Positions 43,080-51,258 of a stretch of 64,000 nt of DNA are shown here, in pieces (within the stretch, counting starts at the first letter, position 1; every line of letters starts with the position of its first letter). The notes under the pieces are model-generated. The model saw only the letters and a program-made list of their open reading frames with translations, was not told the DNA's origin and did no database searches. Location: assembly GCA_020636405.1 (NCBI GenBank), contig JACJXW010000005.1:186001-250000 (forward strand). The letters are read 5' to 3'. The position numbers were made by a program, and so were the translations under genes. The DNA comes from Lewinellaceae bacterium (GTDB taxonomy: Bacteria > Bacteroidota > Bacteroidia > Chitinophagales > Saprospiraceae).

Positions 43080-43934
43080 ATGAAAAAGTTGAGCTTTTTA
43101 TTTTTCCTTTTGGCAGGATTGCTTTGGCTGGGTTGTGAAGAAATACCCCCTGTGATCAATCCTTCCGCCGGGAACGAAAATCCCAATGAACCCACGCCGG
43201 TGGAGGATCAGCAACGCCAGGTCCTGATCGAGGAATTTACCGGCGTGCGCTGTGTTAACTGTCCGGCAGGAAGTGCCGCCATTGAGGGGCTGCTAGAAAT
43301 TTACGGCCAGCGGCTGGTCGCCATCTCGATCCATGCAGGCTCCTTCGCTCCGCCTTATCCGGAAAGCCAATATGACTTCCGCATTGATGAAGGGATCAAC
43401 CTGCTGAGTTTTCTCGGCGAACCGCTGGGATACCCGACGGCAGTGGTCAACCGAAAAAAGTTTGATGGGGAATTCGACCTTCAATTGGGCCGCCAGCAGT
43501 GGGCCGGGTTCATCGCGGAGGAATTGCTGGGAGAGCCGCAAGTGAAGATCGATATAGAAAATGCCTATAGCGACGAAGACCGCAAACTGGAGGTCACCGC
43601 AACTTTGTACGTTCAGGAAACCATCGTTGGTGAAGAGGCCCGCATCAGTGTGGCCATCACCGAAAATGATGTTCAGGACCTGCAGCTTACTCCCGAGAGC
43701 GGTACACCCGATCCCAATTACAAACACAAACACGTGCTGCGGGATATGCTGACCAACTACGATGGGAACCCCCTGTCCGAAGGACTGACGGCAGGCGCTG
43801 CCATTGTAAAAGACTATACCATTACGCTACCCAATGACTGGATAGCTGACAACTGCCAGGTCGTCGTTTTTGTCCATCTGGCAGGAGATAAAAAGGAGGT
43901 GTTGCAGGTGCATCATGCCGGAGTCACGGAATAA
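43080..43934 (+). CDS. Omp28-related outer-membrane lipoprotein
   Basis: A 284-residue lipoprotein (lipobox LLWLGC, Cys19). The thioredoxin-like N-domain carries EEFTGVRCVNCPAG with CxxC at Cys58 and Cys61, the mark of the Omp28/Omp31 group of Bacteroidota surface proteins. The second half is a beta domain (ISVAITENDVQDLQLTPE, VVVFVHLAGDKKEVLQ). A role in surface redox chemistry or host interaction has been proposed for relatives but not settled. It is tightly linked (13 bases) to the DUF6029 barrel upstream and 10 bases before the MTA-phosphorylase start. Confidence 0.88.
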   Translation: MKKLSFLFFLLAGLLWLGCEEIPPVINPSAGNENPNEPTPVEDQQRQVLIEEFTGVRCVNCPAGSAAIEGLLEIYGQRLVAISIHAGSFAPPYPESQYDFRIDEGINLLSFLGEPLGYPTAVVNRKKFDGEFDLQLGRQQWAGFIAEELLGEPQVKIDIENAYSDEDRKLEVTATLYVQETIVGEEARISVAITENDVQDLQLTPESGTPDPNYKHKHVLRDMLTNYDGNPLSEGLTAGAAIVKDYTITLPNDWIADNCQVVVFVHLAGDKKEVLQVHHAGVTE

Positions 43935-43944
43935 AAAGCATGCT

Positions 43945-44748
43945 ATGAAATCCATCGCCATAATTCTGGGTAGTGCCTTTTCCAAAGAATCCCTAAAGGA
44001 ATACCAATTTTCCGCAGTGTCCTTCTCCACACCATTTGGGGATCAGGTGCTGTATAAGGCAGAAGGCGTGAAGCGTCCGGCATACCTCCTTTTCCGACAC
44101 GGCCTGCCGCACACTTTGCTGCCCAACCAGATCAACTACCGCGCTCAGGCTGCTGCTCTGAAACAGGCCGGCTGCGGCGCGTTGCTGGTGACGAGTTCTG
44201 TGGGTGTAATGGATAAGGAACTGCCCCTGTATCAGCCCATGCTGGCCGATGATCTCATCATGCTCGACAACCGGTTGCCCGACGGCAGCACCTGCACCAT
44301 GTTTGAGGCGCCCAGCCCCGATCACGCTCACCTGGTACTGAATGAAGGATTGTTCTCTCATGCCCTGCGGCAACAAATTCTGCGCATTTCCGGTGGATTG
44401 ATAGCCAATACCGACAAGGAGGTCATATTCGCCTATGTGGGTGGCCCCCGGGGAAAAACGGCGGCCGAAAACCGTATGTGGATCACAGCTGGCGCCAATG
44501 TGAATTCCATGACCCTGGCCCCGGAAGTCGTACTCGCCAACGAGTTGGAGATCCCCTGCGCCGGGTTGGTGATCGGCCATAAGTATTCGGTTCCCGGATA
44601 TTCAAATCCGGAAGAGGAAGGCGTCACCGCCTCTCTGGATAGAAGCCGTGAGGCTACAAGACAGATCCTTCTGCGCTTTATTGAAGAGGGCGAACCCGTG
44701 GAACCCAGGAACCACCTTTACCGGTTTGGGAAGCAAAACGCCCATTAG
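43945..44748 (+). CDS. S-methyl-5'-thioadenosine phosphorylase / purine nucleoside phosphorylase family protein
   Basis: A 267-residue PNP/MTAP-type phosphorylase, which splits methylthioadenosine or a purine nucleoside with phosphate. Family blocks: LLFRHGLPHTLLPNQINYRA at about residue 50, GALLVTSSVGVMDKEL, AYVGGPRGKTAAENRMW and NSMTLAPEVVLANELEIP, the last two in the substrate-binding region. ATG at 43945 is chosen; the upstream frame overlaps omp28. It is followed 13 bases later by an APH-fold kinase, a pairing seen in methylthioribose metabolism. Substrate preference (MTA versus inosine/guanosine) cannot be decided from sequence. Confidence 0.85.
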   Translation: MKSIAIILGSAFSKESLKEYQFSAVSFSTPFGDQVLYKAEGVKRPAYLLFRHGLPHTLLPNQINYRAQAAALKQAGCGALLVTSSVGVMDKELPLYQPMLADDLIMLDNRLPDGSTCTMFEAPSPDHAHLVLNEGLFSHALRQQILRISGGLIANTDKEVIFAYVGGPRGKTAAENRMWITAGANVNSMTLAPEVVLANELEIPCAGLVIGHKYSVPGYSNPEEEGVTASLDRSREATRQILLRFIEEGEPVEPRNHLYRFGKQNAH

Positions 44749-44761
44749 AAGGCGGTTCATT

Positions 44762-45808
44762 ATGGACTTTTCCAATCCAGCAGAACTCGTTGCTTTCGTC
44801 TCGGATGCCCTTCCAACCTTCAAAAGCACCGGAGAGGCACGGGAATTATCGGGAGGAAACCTCAACTACGTATGGCGGGTATTCGGCGAGCGGCAGTCGG
44901 TGGTCGTCAAGCATGCGCCCCCCTTTATTGCCAGAGTCCCCGAGATTCCGATCAGCCCCCAAAGAATACGAATAGAAGCGTCCGTGCTCCGGCTGTTTGA
45001 AGTACCGCCCCTGCAGCTGTTAGCCTCGGATGACATTCGCCCGCCCAGGCTCCTGTATGCCGATGAGAAGAGGCATACCATCATTCTTGAAGATGTGGGA
45101 GATCTGGTGCACTTAGACAGGCTCGAAATGCCGGGCATGGACATTGGCTCTAAGCTTGGATCCTTTTTCGGGCAGTTGCACCGTTCTACTTTCCAGCATA
45201 GATCAATGGAAACCATCGACAACCTGGCGATCCAGCAGACGCGCCTTGAAGTACAGTACGCTTCGATCGGGGCCCTGCTGAGCAGCCTGGGTTTCAGCAG
45301 CGCGGAGGAGCTGGGAGAAAAGGCGAGAAAGCTGGGAGAAAAGTATCTCACCAAGGGCAAGTGCCTCACTATGGGCGATCTTTGGCCCCGGTCTGTCCTG
45401 GCCGACACCGACAGGCGTCAGATCCGGATCATCGATTGGGAATTTGCTCACTATGGCCGTCCTGCCCAGGATGTAGCCCATTTCCTCGCTCACTTGTGGA
45501 TGCTCGGCCACCGGGCACCTTCGGCAGCACAAAGAACAGGTATAATGCAGCTGCAGCGGGCGTTCATTGAGGGCTATATGTCGGCCCTCGGCCCCGCCCA
45601 AAAACTTCTTTTTAATGAGGAGGAAATAAAAGATGCCGGCATACATTTCGGTGCGGAGATCCTGGTGCGTACCATTGGCAATTTCCAGAACGGCTACCTA
45701 TACGATGGCCTGCCGCCCGATCACCCCAAGGTTAGAGCAGCTGTGGACATGGCAGTTCGGTGTCTGGAAGATCCGTTAGCGCTCTGGAATGAACAAAGGC
45801 CGGAATAG
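44762..45808 (+). CDS. APH-fold phosphotransferase, methylthioribose-kinase-like
   Basis: A 348-residue small-molecule kinase of the APH/choline-kinase fold. N-lobe: ELSGGNLNYVWRVFGERQSV, with the glycine-rich ATP loop, and VVVKHAPPF with the ATP-binding lysine. Catalytic loop: CLTMGDLWPRSVLAD (Asp base in GDL). Metal motif: IRIIDWEFAHYGR (DWE). The N-lobe pattern SGGNLN resembles 5-methylthioribose kinase (MtnK), and the upstream gene is an MTA/purine phosphorylase. If the phosphorylase releases methylthioribose-1-phosphate directly, a separate kinase would be redundant, so the true substrate may be another sugar or nucleoside. ATG at 44762 gives the standard start. Confidence 0.75.
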   Translation: MDFSNPAELVAFVSDALPTFKSTGEARELSGGNLNYVWRVFGERQSVVVKHAPPFIARVPEIPISPQRIRIEASVLRLFEVPPLQLLASDDIRPPRLLYADEKRHTIILEDVGDLVHLDRLEMPGMDIGSKLGSFFGQLHRSTFQHRSMETIDNLAIQQTRLEVQYASIGALLSSLGFSSAEELGEKARKLGEKYLTKGKCLTMGDLWPRSVLADTDRRQIRIIDWEFAHYGRPAQDVAHFLAHLWMLGHRAPSAAQRTGIMQLQRAFIEGYMSALGPAQKLLFNEEEIKDAGIHFGAEILVRTIGNFQNGYLYDGLPPDHPKVRAAVDMAVRCLEDPLALWNEQRPE

Positions 45809-45834
45809 GGGCCGCCCGGTATCGCCCCCTTCCG

Positions 45835-45904
45835 CACATCCTACATCGCACATCAAACATCGCACATCGCACATCGCACATCGCACATCAAACATCAAAC
45901 ATCA
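45835..45904. repeat. 7-bp tandem repeat array, 10 units
   Basis: Ten consecutive heptamers, mostly CACATCG, CACATCA and AACATCA, run through 45835-45904. The array is between the convergent kinase and PaaE-like genes and covers the last two codons and stop of the latter. The same heptamers appear, degraded and in both orientations, at 16835-16945. There are no spacers, so it is not a CRISPR. Confidence 0.9.
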
Positions 45905-46995
45905 TAAGTGATCTCCACCATCTCACTGGTCGGGTGTGACTGGCAGGTAAGTATGAACCCATCGGCCACTTCGTCATCGTCCAGCGCATAACAAGCCTCC
46001 ATCTTGACATTGCCTTTCAGGAGCTTGGCCATGCAGGTAGAACAGGCGCCGGCCGTACAAGAGTAAGGCGGGTCGTATTTGTTATCGATCAGGGTATCCA
46101 GGATGGTTTTACCTTCCGGAACGGAAATGGTCAATTCCGATCCATCTAGGTGGACTTTCACGACAGCGCCCGCCGTGCCTTTTATGGTTTCGCCCCCCTT
46201 CTCATGGCTACTGATGAAGCGCTCGGTATGGATCCGTTTGGCGTCGATCCCCCGGCTGGCCAGGCTGGCTTTGACCATATCGATCATGCCGCCGGGCCCG
46301 CAGACGAAGTATTCCGCTTCTTTAGCTCGCGGCGGGTTCTTGTCGAGGAACTCATTGACCTGTTCCAGTCCAATGCGCCCCACTTTCCCTTCCCAGTTGA
46401 TGTGCCCTTTCTTCAAAAAACTGAGCATGCCGCCTGCCTTTTCCCGGGTTGGCTGGCTGAGGATGTGCTCCACGATGAGCTGGTTGCTGTACCGCCTGGA
46501 CAGGGCCTCCAACTGGGCCCGAAAAATGATGGACTCCTCGTTGCGGTTGCCATACAAAAGGAAAACGGTGCTTTGAGGCTCCATTTCCAGGATGGTCCGC
46601 AGGATGGACATCAGTGGAGTGATACCACTGCCGGCGCCGAACAGATAGTAGTCTTTACGCTGATCGGGGTCCAGCTTGGTGAAGAATCGGCCATCCGGCT
46701 GCATCACTTCAACGGATTGCCCGGCTTTCAGCTCGGTATTGATGTAGGTTGAGGCTTTTCCGCCTTCCACCTGCTTGACTGTAACGGCGATGTGATCGTC
46801 GATCGGGCTGCTGCACATGGAGTAGGCGCGGCGTACTTCTTCTCCATCCAGATCGAACTTCAGCGTAAGGTATTGCCCCTGGGAGTATTTAAAGGCTTCT
46901 TTCAGGTTTTCGGGGATCTCGAATGAAACGGTTACCGCTTCCGGCGTTTCTCTTTTTACCTCGCGGACGGTAAGCGTATGGAATGATTTGCTCAT
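45895..46995 (-). CDS. PaaE/KshB-like ferredoxin-NADP reductase with 2Fe-2S domain
   Basis: A 366-residue three-domain flavoprotein. FAD domain: EVRRAYSMCSSP (RxYS). NAD(P) domain: YLFGAGSGITPLMSIL and FVCGPGGMIDMV. C-terminal plant-type ferredoxin domain: PYSCTAGACSTCMAKLL (CxxxxCxxC) and FILTCQSHP with the fourth cysteine. It passes electrons from NADPH to an oxygenase or desaturase, as in phenylacetyl-CoA epoxidase (PaaE) or steroid hydroxylases. No paaABCD partner is nearby, so the electron acceptor is unknown. Start at 46995 is preferred; 12 further upstream codons are unlikely. The last codons lie in a 7-bp repeat array. Confidence 0.9.
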   Translation of the reverse strand: MSKSFHTLTVREVKRETPEAVTVSFEIPENLKEAFKYSQGQYLTLKFDLDGEEVRRAYSMCSSPIDDHIAVTVKQVEGGKASTYINTELKAGQSVEVMQPDGRFFTKLDPDQRKDYYLFGAGSGITPLMSILRTILEMEPQSTVFLLYGNRNEESIIFRAQLEALSRRYSNQLIVEHILSQPTREKAGGMLSFLKKGHINWEGKVGRIGLEQVNEFLDKNPPRAKEAEYFVCGPGGMIDMVKASLASRGIDAKRIHTERFISSHEKGGETIKGTAGAVVKVHLDGSELTISVPEGKTILDTLIDNKYDPPYSCTAGACSTCMAKLLKGNVKMEACYALDDDEVADGFILTCQSHPTSEMVEITYDV

Positions 46996-47275
46996 TGTCT
47001 TTTTCGATTTGCGGATTCTTTGGTTTTCCATTAATTTTTTTCGGCCGGCCAGTGCGACTGGGGTGAATTAACGGACGGATTCGCCAGCTCTTTGTTTTTA
47101 GGTTTCCGATCTTGCTGTTTCCGGTTATTCCGTGACGCGTCGTCAGAGCGGGCAAATTTACCGAATAATATTTCGAAAAGGTAACATCCCGGGTTCCTTT
47201 CGGTTCAGCTCCAAGGTCAAAATTCAATTGTCATCATCGTGTGGTGAGATACTATGCAATAGGCCTGCCCTTCAA

Positions 47276-47911
47276 CTACAACATCAGTACCCGTACCAAA
47301 AGTACTATTGCAAAGGCGATCAGGGCTCCCCCCGAGATGCGGCGCAGCCACAACAGGTGGATCGGCTTCATTATTCGCCGGATCTGTTTGGAAAGAACGA
47401 CCTTGGAGAAATCCGTAAATATGATGGTCCCGAGTATTCCTCCATAGAAGAGGGTGGCTTCCTGGTTGCCGAGCCCGCCGTCGGCGGCCATTGTTGTGGC
47501 TACGCCGATCCAGAAGAAGAAAGTGAAGGGGTTGATGGTATTGATGAGAAAGCCCTTCATCCACAAGGAGAAATAACTTGAGGAGCGGAAGGCCGTCCTG
47601 GCCCACTGGGGATTAGCGCCGGCCTTGGGGGCAGTGAGCAGTGCACCCAGCCCGAAAAAGGTGAGGGTAATGCTGCCCGCAATGCCCAGGTAGAGGGTGA
47701 ATTTCGGAGATTCCACCAGGCTGGTGAGATAAGATACGCCGAAGTAGGCGCCAAGAATGAAGATCACGTCACTGATCCAGATGCCCAGGCCCACCATGGC
47801 GCCGGCACGGATGCCTTGTTCGACCCCGGCCTGGATCAGGGCGAAGAAGATAGGCCCGATCAATATGGCAAGGATCAGTCCAAGCTTAATGCCGTTAAAA
47901 ACCAGATCCAT
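47276..47911 (-). CDS. LysE family amino-acid exporter-like protein
   Basis: A 211-residue membrane protein of the LysE/RhtB family. Typical features: LILAILIGPIFFALIQAGVE near the N-terminus (GP motif), RAGAMVGLGIWISDVIFI, and GFLINTINPFTFFFWIG with the conserved NP. Six hydrophobic segments are visible. Members export basic or other amino acids or act in osmotic balance. Single gene between PaaE and GH3 genes, all on the minus strand; the 364-base distance to the PaaE stop suggests separate transcription. Confidence 0.92.
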   Translation of the reverse strand: MDLVFNGIKLGLILAILIGPIFFALIQAGVEQGIRAGAMVGLGIWISDVIFILGAYFGVSYLTSLVESPKFTLYLGIAGSITLTFFGLGALLTAPKAGANPQWARTAFRSSSYFSLWMKGFLINTINPFTFFFWIGVATTMAADGGLGNQEATLFYGGILGTIIFTDFSKVVLSKQIRRIMKPIHLLWLRRISGGALIAFAIVLLVRVLML

Positions 47912-47981
47912 CCCTACTTGTATTATTTGACTTTACGGACTAAAGAGCCCTAATGTACTTCTGTTCTTCCTGAAAGCCCGG

Positions 47982-48012
47982 GCCGCCTTTCCGCACGAAG
48001 GGAAAGCGCGGC
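47982..48012 (-). terminator. Imperfect GC hairpin after the GH3 gene
   Basis: GCCGCCTTTCC (47982-47992) and GGAAAGCGCGGC (48001-48012) pair with one bulged base around an 8-base loop, 38 bases past the GH3 stop. It lacks a T-run on the minus strand; a weak terminator candidate. Confidence 0.4.
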
Positions 48013-48049
48013 AGGGCGCGAATATTTTTCCGCCCCAAAATAAGCGGAT

Positions 48050-49612
48050 TTACCGGCTATCAGAAATGCTGGCCTTACTCCCCTGATTTTTCAGCTTTTG
48101 GCGGACAAAATTTTCCCACTCGGTAAACTGTCTGCCCTTCATCACCCGGGGAAATTTGTTTTGCCCTCCCATTTTTCCTTGTGCTTCCTGCCATTGGTAA
48201 AAGAGCTCTACCGGAATCGTTTGCACCTGGATATGCAGCAAAGAACCCCGTTCGGTGCGGTAATCGTCATTGACCTCCATCAGCCGTTTATCCAGTATCC
48301 GGGCCACGGCGGCGCTATCGGCAAGGGGCTCGCATCCAATATACCATTTGTGAACATAACCACCCTCTTCCACCGCTGGGCACACGGTGAATTCTCTGAT
48401 GTTGACATCCAGCTTTTCCTCCACCTGTTGGATGCCCTGGTTCATATTCTCTACCGACAGGTGTTCTCCGCATATGCTGAGGAAGTGTTTGGTGCGCCCA
48501 GTGATGATGATCTCCCAGCGCTCTTTATCTGTAAACCGGACCGTATCGCCGATGAGATAGCGCCAGGCGCCGGAGCAGGTGCTGATCAGAAGGGCATAGT
48601 CCACCCCCTCCTGTACCTCTTCGAGCGTCAGGGCCTTCGGCTTGCCCACCAGCCGGCCCTCCTCATCAAAATTGCTGGAATTGAAGGGGATGAATTCAAA
48701 AAAGATGCCATTGCGTACGAGCAGCCGCATTCCCCTGGTGCCCGGGCGGTCCTGATAAGAGATGAACCCTTCAGAGGCCAGGTAGGTGTCCATATAGGTC
48801 AACGGATGTGCCAGAAGTTTTTCAAAGCCTTTTTTCAGGGGTTCAAAGGCAATGCCGCCGTGTACGCAGACCTTGAGGTTGGGCCATATCTGGTGGATAT
48901 TGTCTAGCTTATGGTATTCGATGATGCGCTCCATCATGAGCTGCAACCAGGAGGGAATGCCAACGATGAAGCCGATATCCCATTCCGGCGCCAGGCGGGC
49001 GATCTCATTGATGCGTTCGTCCCAGTCGCGGATGCGGGCGATCTCCGTTCCCGGTTTGTAATAGGGGCGCATCCAGAAAGGCGGCTGGCTGGCGTTGATC
49101 CCGCTCAAGTCGCCCATATAGTAGTCGCCCTGCTCCTGAAGGTCGCTGCTCCCGCCCAGCATGAGCATAGGTTTGGTGTACAGGTCGGGATCTACATCGA
49201 AATTGGTAAGGGCAAAGAACATCTTGAGTCCAGCGTGGCGCATTGCCCGGCGCATTTCATCCGAAACCGGAATGTGTTTACTGGGGGCTCCGGAAGTGCC
49301 GGAGCTGAGGGCAAAATATTTGATCTTCCCTCGCCAGGACACATTTTCCACTCCGCGGAGCGCCATGTGCCACCAGCGCTCGTACATGGTGTCGTAATCA
49401 AAAATGGGAACCTGATCCTGAAACGCAGCGTCCGGTGTATTCGTTTTCAGCAGGTCCTTGAAATCGTAGTATTGGCCAAAGGCGGTTTGTTGCGCCCGTT
49501 TCAGCAGCCGGCGCAGTGTTCGGAGTTGAAGCTGCATGGGGTCGACCGGGAGGTGTTCCAATTTTTCTCCAACGGTTAATCCTCTCCTGAGTAGGTTTCC
49601 GAAAAAAGGCAT
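48050..49612 (-). CDS. GH3 auxin-responsive-promoter family (acyl-adenylate-forming) protein
   Basis: A 520-residue protein of the GH3 family of acyl-acid amido synthetases (ANL-like adenylating fold). Family blocks: FALSSGTSGAPSKHIPVS near residue 90-107 (the phosphate loop, STGTSG type), YLASEGFISYQDRPGT, and AWRYLIGDTVRFTDKERWEI. In plants GH3 proteins link amino acids to hormones such as jasmonate; bacterial homologues are widespread but their substrates are unknown. ATG at 49612 is chosen; upstream residues do not belong to the family. An exact -7 element TACTTTTG lies 36 bases upstream. Confidence 0.9.
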   Translation of the reverse strand: MPFFGNLLRRGLTVGEKLEHLPVDPMQLQLRTLRRLLKRAQQTAFGQYYDFKDLLKTNTPDAAFQDQVPIFDYDTMYERWWHMALRGVENVSWRGKIKYFALSSGTSGAPSKHIPVSDEMRRAMRHAGLKMFFALTNFDVDPDLYTKPMLMLGGSSDLQEQGDYYMGDLSGINASQPPFWMRPYYKPGTEIARIRDWDERINEIARLAPEWDIGFIVGIPSWLQLMMERIIEYHKLDNIHQIWPNLKVCVHGGIAFEPLKKGFEKLLAHPLTYMDTYLASEGFISYQDRPGTRGMRLLVRNGIFFEFIPFNSSNFDEEGRLVGKPKALTLEEVQEGVDYALLISTCSGAWRYLIGDTVRFTDKERWEIIITGRTKHFLSICGEHLSVENMNQGIQQVEEKLDVNIREFTVCPAVEEGGYVHKWYIGCEPLADSAAVARILDKRLMEVNDDYRTERGSLLHIQVQTIPVELFYQWQEAQGKMGGQNKFPRVMKGRQFTEWENFVRQKLKNQGSKASISDSR

Positions 49613-49647
49613 AATAAAGGGTTTTCCTGTGATATCCCTCAAGTTAG

Positions 49648-49655
49648 CAAAAGTA
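49648..49655 (-). promoter_or_regulatory. -7 element TACTTTTG for the GH3 gene
   Basis: Exact match to TAnnTTTG on the minus strand 36 bases upstream of the GH3 start at 49612. No clear TTG -33 motif. Confidence 0.5.
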
Positions 49656-49711
49656 GGCCAGATAAGTAAATGGAGGAGGAGGAGCGCGGAGGGCTGGTTT
49701 TGAACACACTC

Positions 49712-50125
49712 TTAGCCATAGATCGTGGCTACCAATTTTCTACTTCCCCCGCGGTTGCGGAACTCACACAGGAAGATGCCCTGCCAGGTGCCCAGGTTGA
49801 GGCGGCCGTTGGTGATGGGAATGGTGACGGAGGACCCGATCATGGCCGCTTTGATGTGGGCGGGCATGTCGTCGGGGCCTTCGATGGTGTGCCGGAGGAA
49901 GGGCATATTCTCCGGTACGATGTGGTTGAAGATGCTCTCGAAGTCCGTCCGTACGTCGGAGTCGGCATTTTCGTTGATCGTCAGGCCGGCGGAAGTATGT
50001 TTGATGAAAAGGTGCAGGATACCCCGGACAGGAAGGCTTTCCGGCAATTGGGCCAGCACCTCTTGGGTAATGATGTGATAGCCCCGGGGGTAGGGCGGAA
50101 GGCTGAATTCTTTCTGTAACACCAT
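49712..50125 (-). CDS. YjbQ family protein (secondary thiamine-phosphate synthase-like)
   Basis: A 137-residue YjbQ/UPF0047 protein. Signature: GILHLFIKHTSAGLTINENADSDV split as HLFIKHTSAGLTINEN and DVRTDFE, with the His-based metal site, then the C-terminal LGTWQGIFLCEFRN. Members can replace thiamine-phosphate synthase activity and bind metals. Monocistronic; the GH3 gene lies downstream. Length agrees with the family (about 135-140). Confidence 0.93.
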   Translation of the reverse strand: MVLQKEFSLPPYPRGYHIITQEVLAQLPESLPVRGILHLFIKHTSAGLTINENADSDVRTDFESIFNHIVPENMPFLRHTIEGPDDMPAHIKAAMIGSSVTIPITNGRLNLGTWQGIFLCEFRNRGGSRKLVATIYG

Positions 50126-50196
50126 GTCAATCTGTTATGCAGGCGAAAGATACGCTCTAAACCCCAGTTTGCCGCTATGAAATGGTTAGGTTATTC

Positions 50197-51027
50197 TCAC
50201 TTTCTCCGGCCGTATTCCGGGCAGCGGATATCGCCGAAATAGTAAACCAGCCCTACGCCCAGCATTACAAAACTGTCATTGTTGCTGCTGTTGCCCCGCT
50301 GGGTGCCTTTCTGGCCGATCTGGCTGTCCTCTATTCCCGGAAGTTCTATGGAGCGGTCGGACAGGTCGACTGCCGTCTGGTTGCGCAGCTTAAGCAGGTC
50401 CTTTTTGTCAGGATAAACGGTGCTGACATCGTCGAGGTAATCGGTAAAGAGGCTACGGGCGCTCAGCTCGAAGTTAAGGCTGATCTCGTAGCTCAGGTCT
50501 ACCTTGATGCCCAACCCGTAAGCCAAACCGCCGCTGACGCTATAGTATTCCTCGCCTTTAAACTGGCCTTCAGTGCCCAGCGGCCGCAGCTCCACCATTT
50601 CGCCCTGATAAGAAGCTTTGGGATTGAAATGAAAAACATTGAACCCGGCAAAGACATAAGGAGTGAAAAACTCATCTTTGCTGCCATGGATATAGGGAAG
50701 GAAATTGAACTCCAATTGAACTGCGCCGTCGATTAGGGTAGATTCGAAACTCAGGTTCCTGGCTTTTTCAAAAGGGTTGCTGGAATTGGCATCGTCGGCC
50801 ATGATCTTCCCGTAGTTGGCGGACAGTTTCAGGCACAGCCGGTTGTTGAAGTTGTAACGAACCAGCCCTCCTCCTGCCAACCCGGGCATGCTGAGGTCGT
50901 AGTTGGTATTCAGGTCGCCGAAATAATAGGACGTTCCGATCCAGCCGCCGGCTTCCCAACCCTTCTGCGCATGAGTTAAGGTAATTGTTCCCAGGAATAT
51001 AGTAGCAAAAAGTACTGCTTTTTTCAC
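50197..51027 (-). CDS. DUF6089 family protein, PorG-like (T9SS component)
   Basis: A 276-residue exported protein: signal peptide ending THAQ, then outer-membrane-barrel style strands (GWEAGGWIGTSYYFGDLN, YNFNNRLCLKLSANYGKI, LSYEISLNFELSARSLFTDY) and the C-terminal VMLGVGLVYYFGDIRCPE. This start and end pattern is shared with DUF6089, the family of the type IX secretion protein PorG in Bacteroidota. PorG helps stabilise the PorKN ring. Agrees with three T9SS-sorted proteins in this window. An exact -7 element TATCTTTG (51063-51056) lies 29 bases upstream. Confidence 0.8.
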   Translation of the reverse strand: MKKAVLFATIFLGTITLTHAQKGWEAGGWIGTSYYFGDLNTNYDLSMPGLAGGGLVRYNFNNRLCLKLSANYGKIMADDANSSNPFEKARNLSFESTLIDGAVQLEFNFLPYIHGSKDEFFTPYVFAGFNVFHFNPKASYQGEMVELRPLGTEGQFKGEEYYSVSGGLAYGLGIKVDLSYEISLNFELSARSLFTDYLDDVSTVYPDKKDLLKLRNQTAVDLSDRSIELPGIEDSQIGQKGTQRGNSSNNDSFVMLGVGLVYYFGDIRCPEYGRRK

Positions 51028-51055
51028 GTCTGTTCCGTTTTTGAAAATCGAGGTG

Positions 51056-51063
51056 CAAAGATA
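51056..51063 (-). promoter_or_regulatory. -7 element TATCTTTG for the PorG-like gene
   Basis: Exact TAnnTTTG match on the minus strand, 29 bases upstream of the ATG at 51027. The -33 region has no obvious TTG. Confidence 0.5.
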
Positions 51064-51227
51064 GCTTTAAATTCCGGGAATAGAACGGAAAAAGCAGTAG
51101 TCATGGTATGCGCGCGGGGTTCTTAAGCTTTGGGAAGGCGGATCGAACATTTTCATACGCGTAGTGCTGAATATAAATGTCCGTTCCGGTTTAGGCCTGA
51201 TCCTTAGATAATCCTGAAGATCCTGTT

Positions 51228-51235
51228 TATTTTTG
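51228..51235 (+). promoter_or_regulatory. -7 element TATTTTTG for the phosphodiesterase gene
   Basis: Exact TAnnTTTG match on the plus strand, 23 bases upstream of the ATG at 51259, which implies a very short leader. Confidence 0.45.
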
Positions 51236-51258
51236 GGTGAACAAAACAAATCCTTCGC

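Noticed and set aside
45835..45904. CRISPR array
   Set aside because: Heptamer units without spacers or cas genes.
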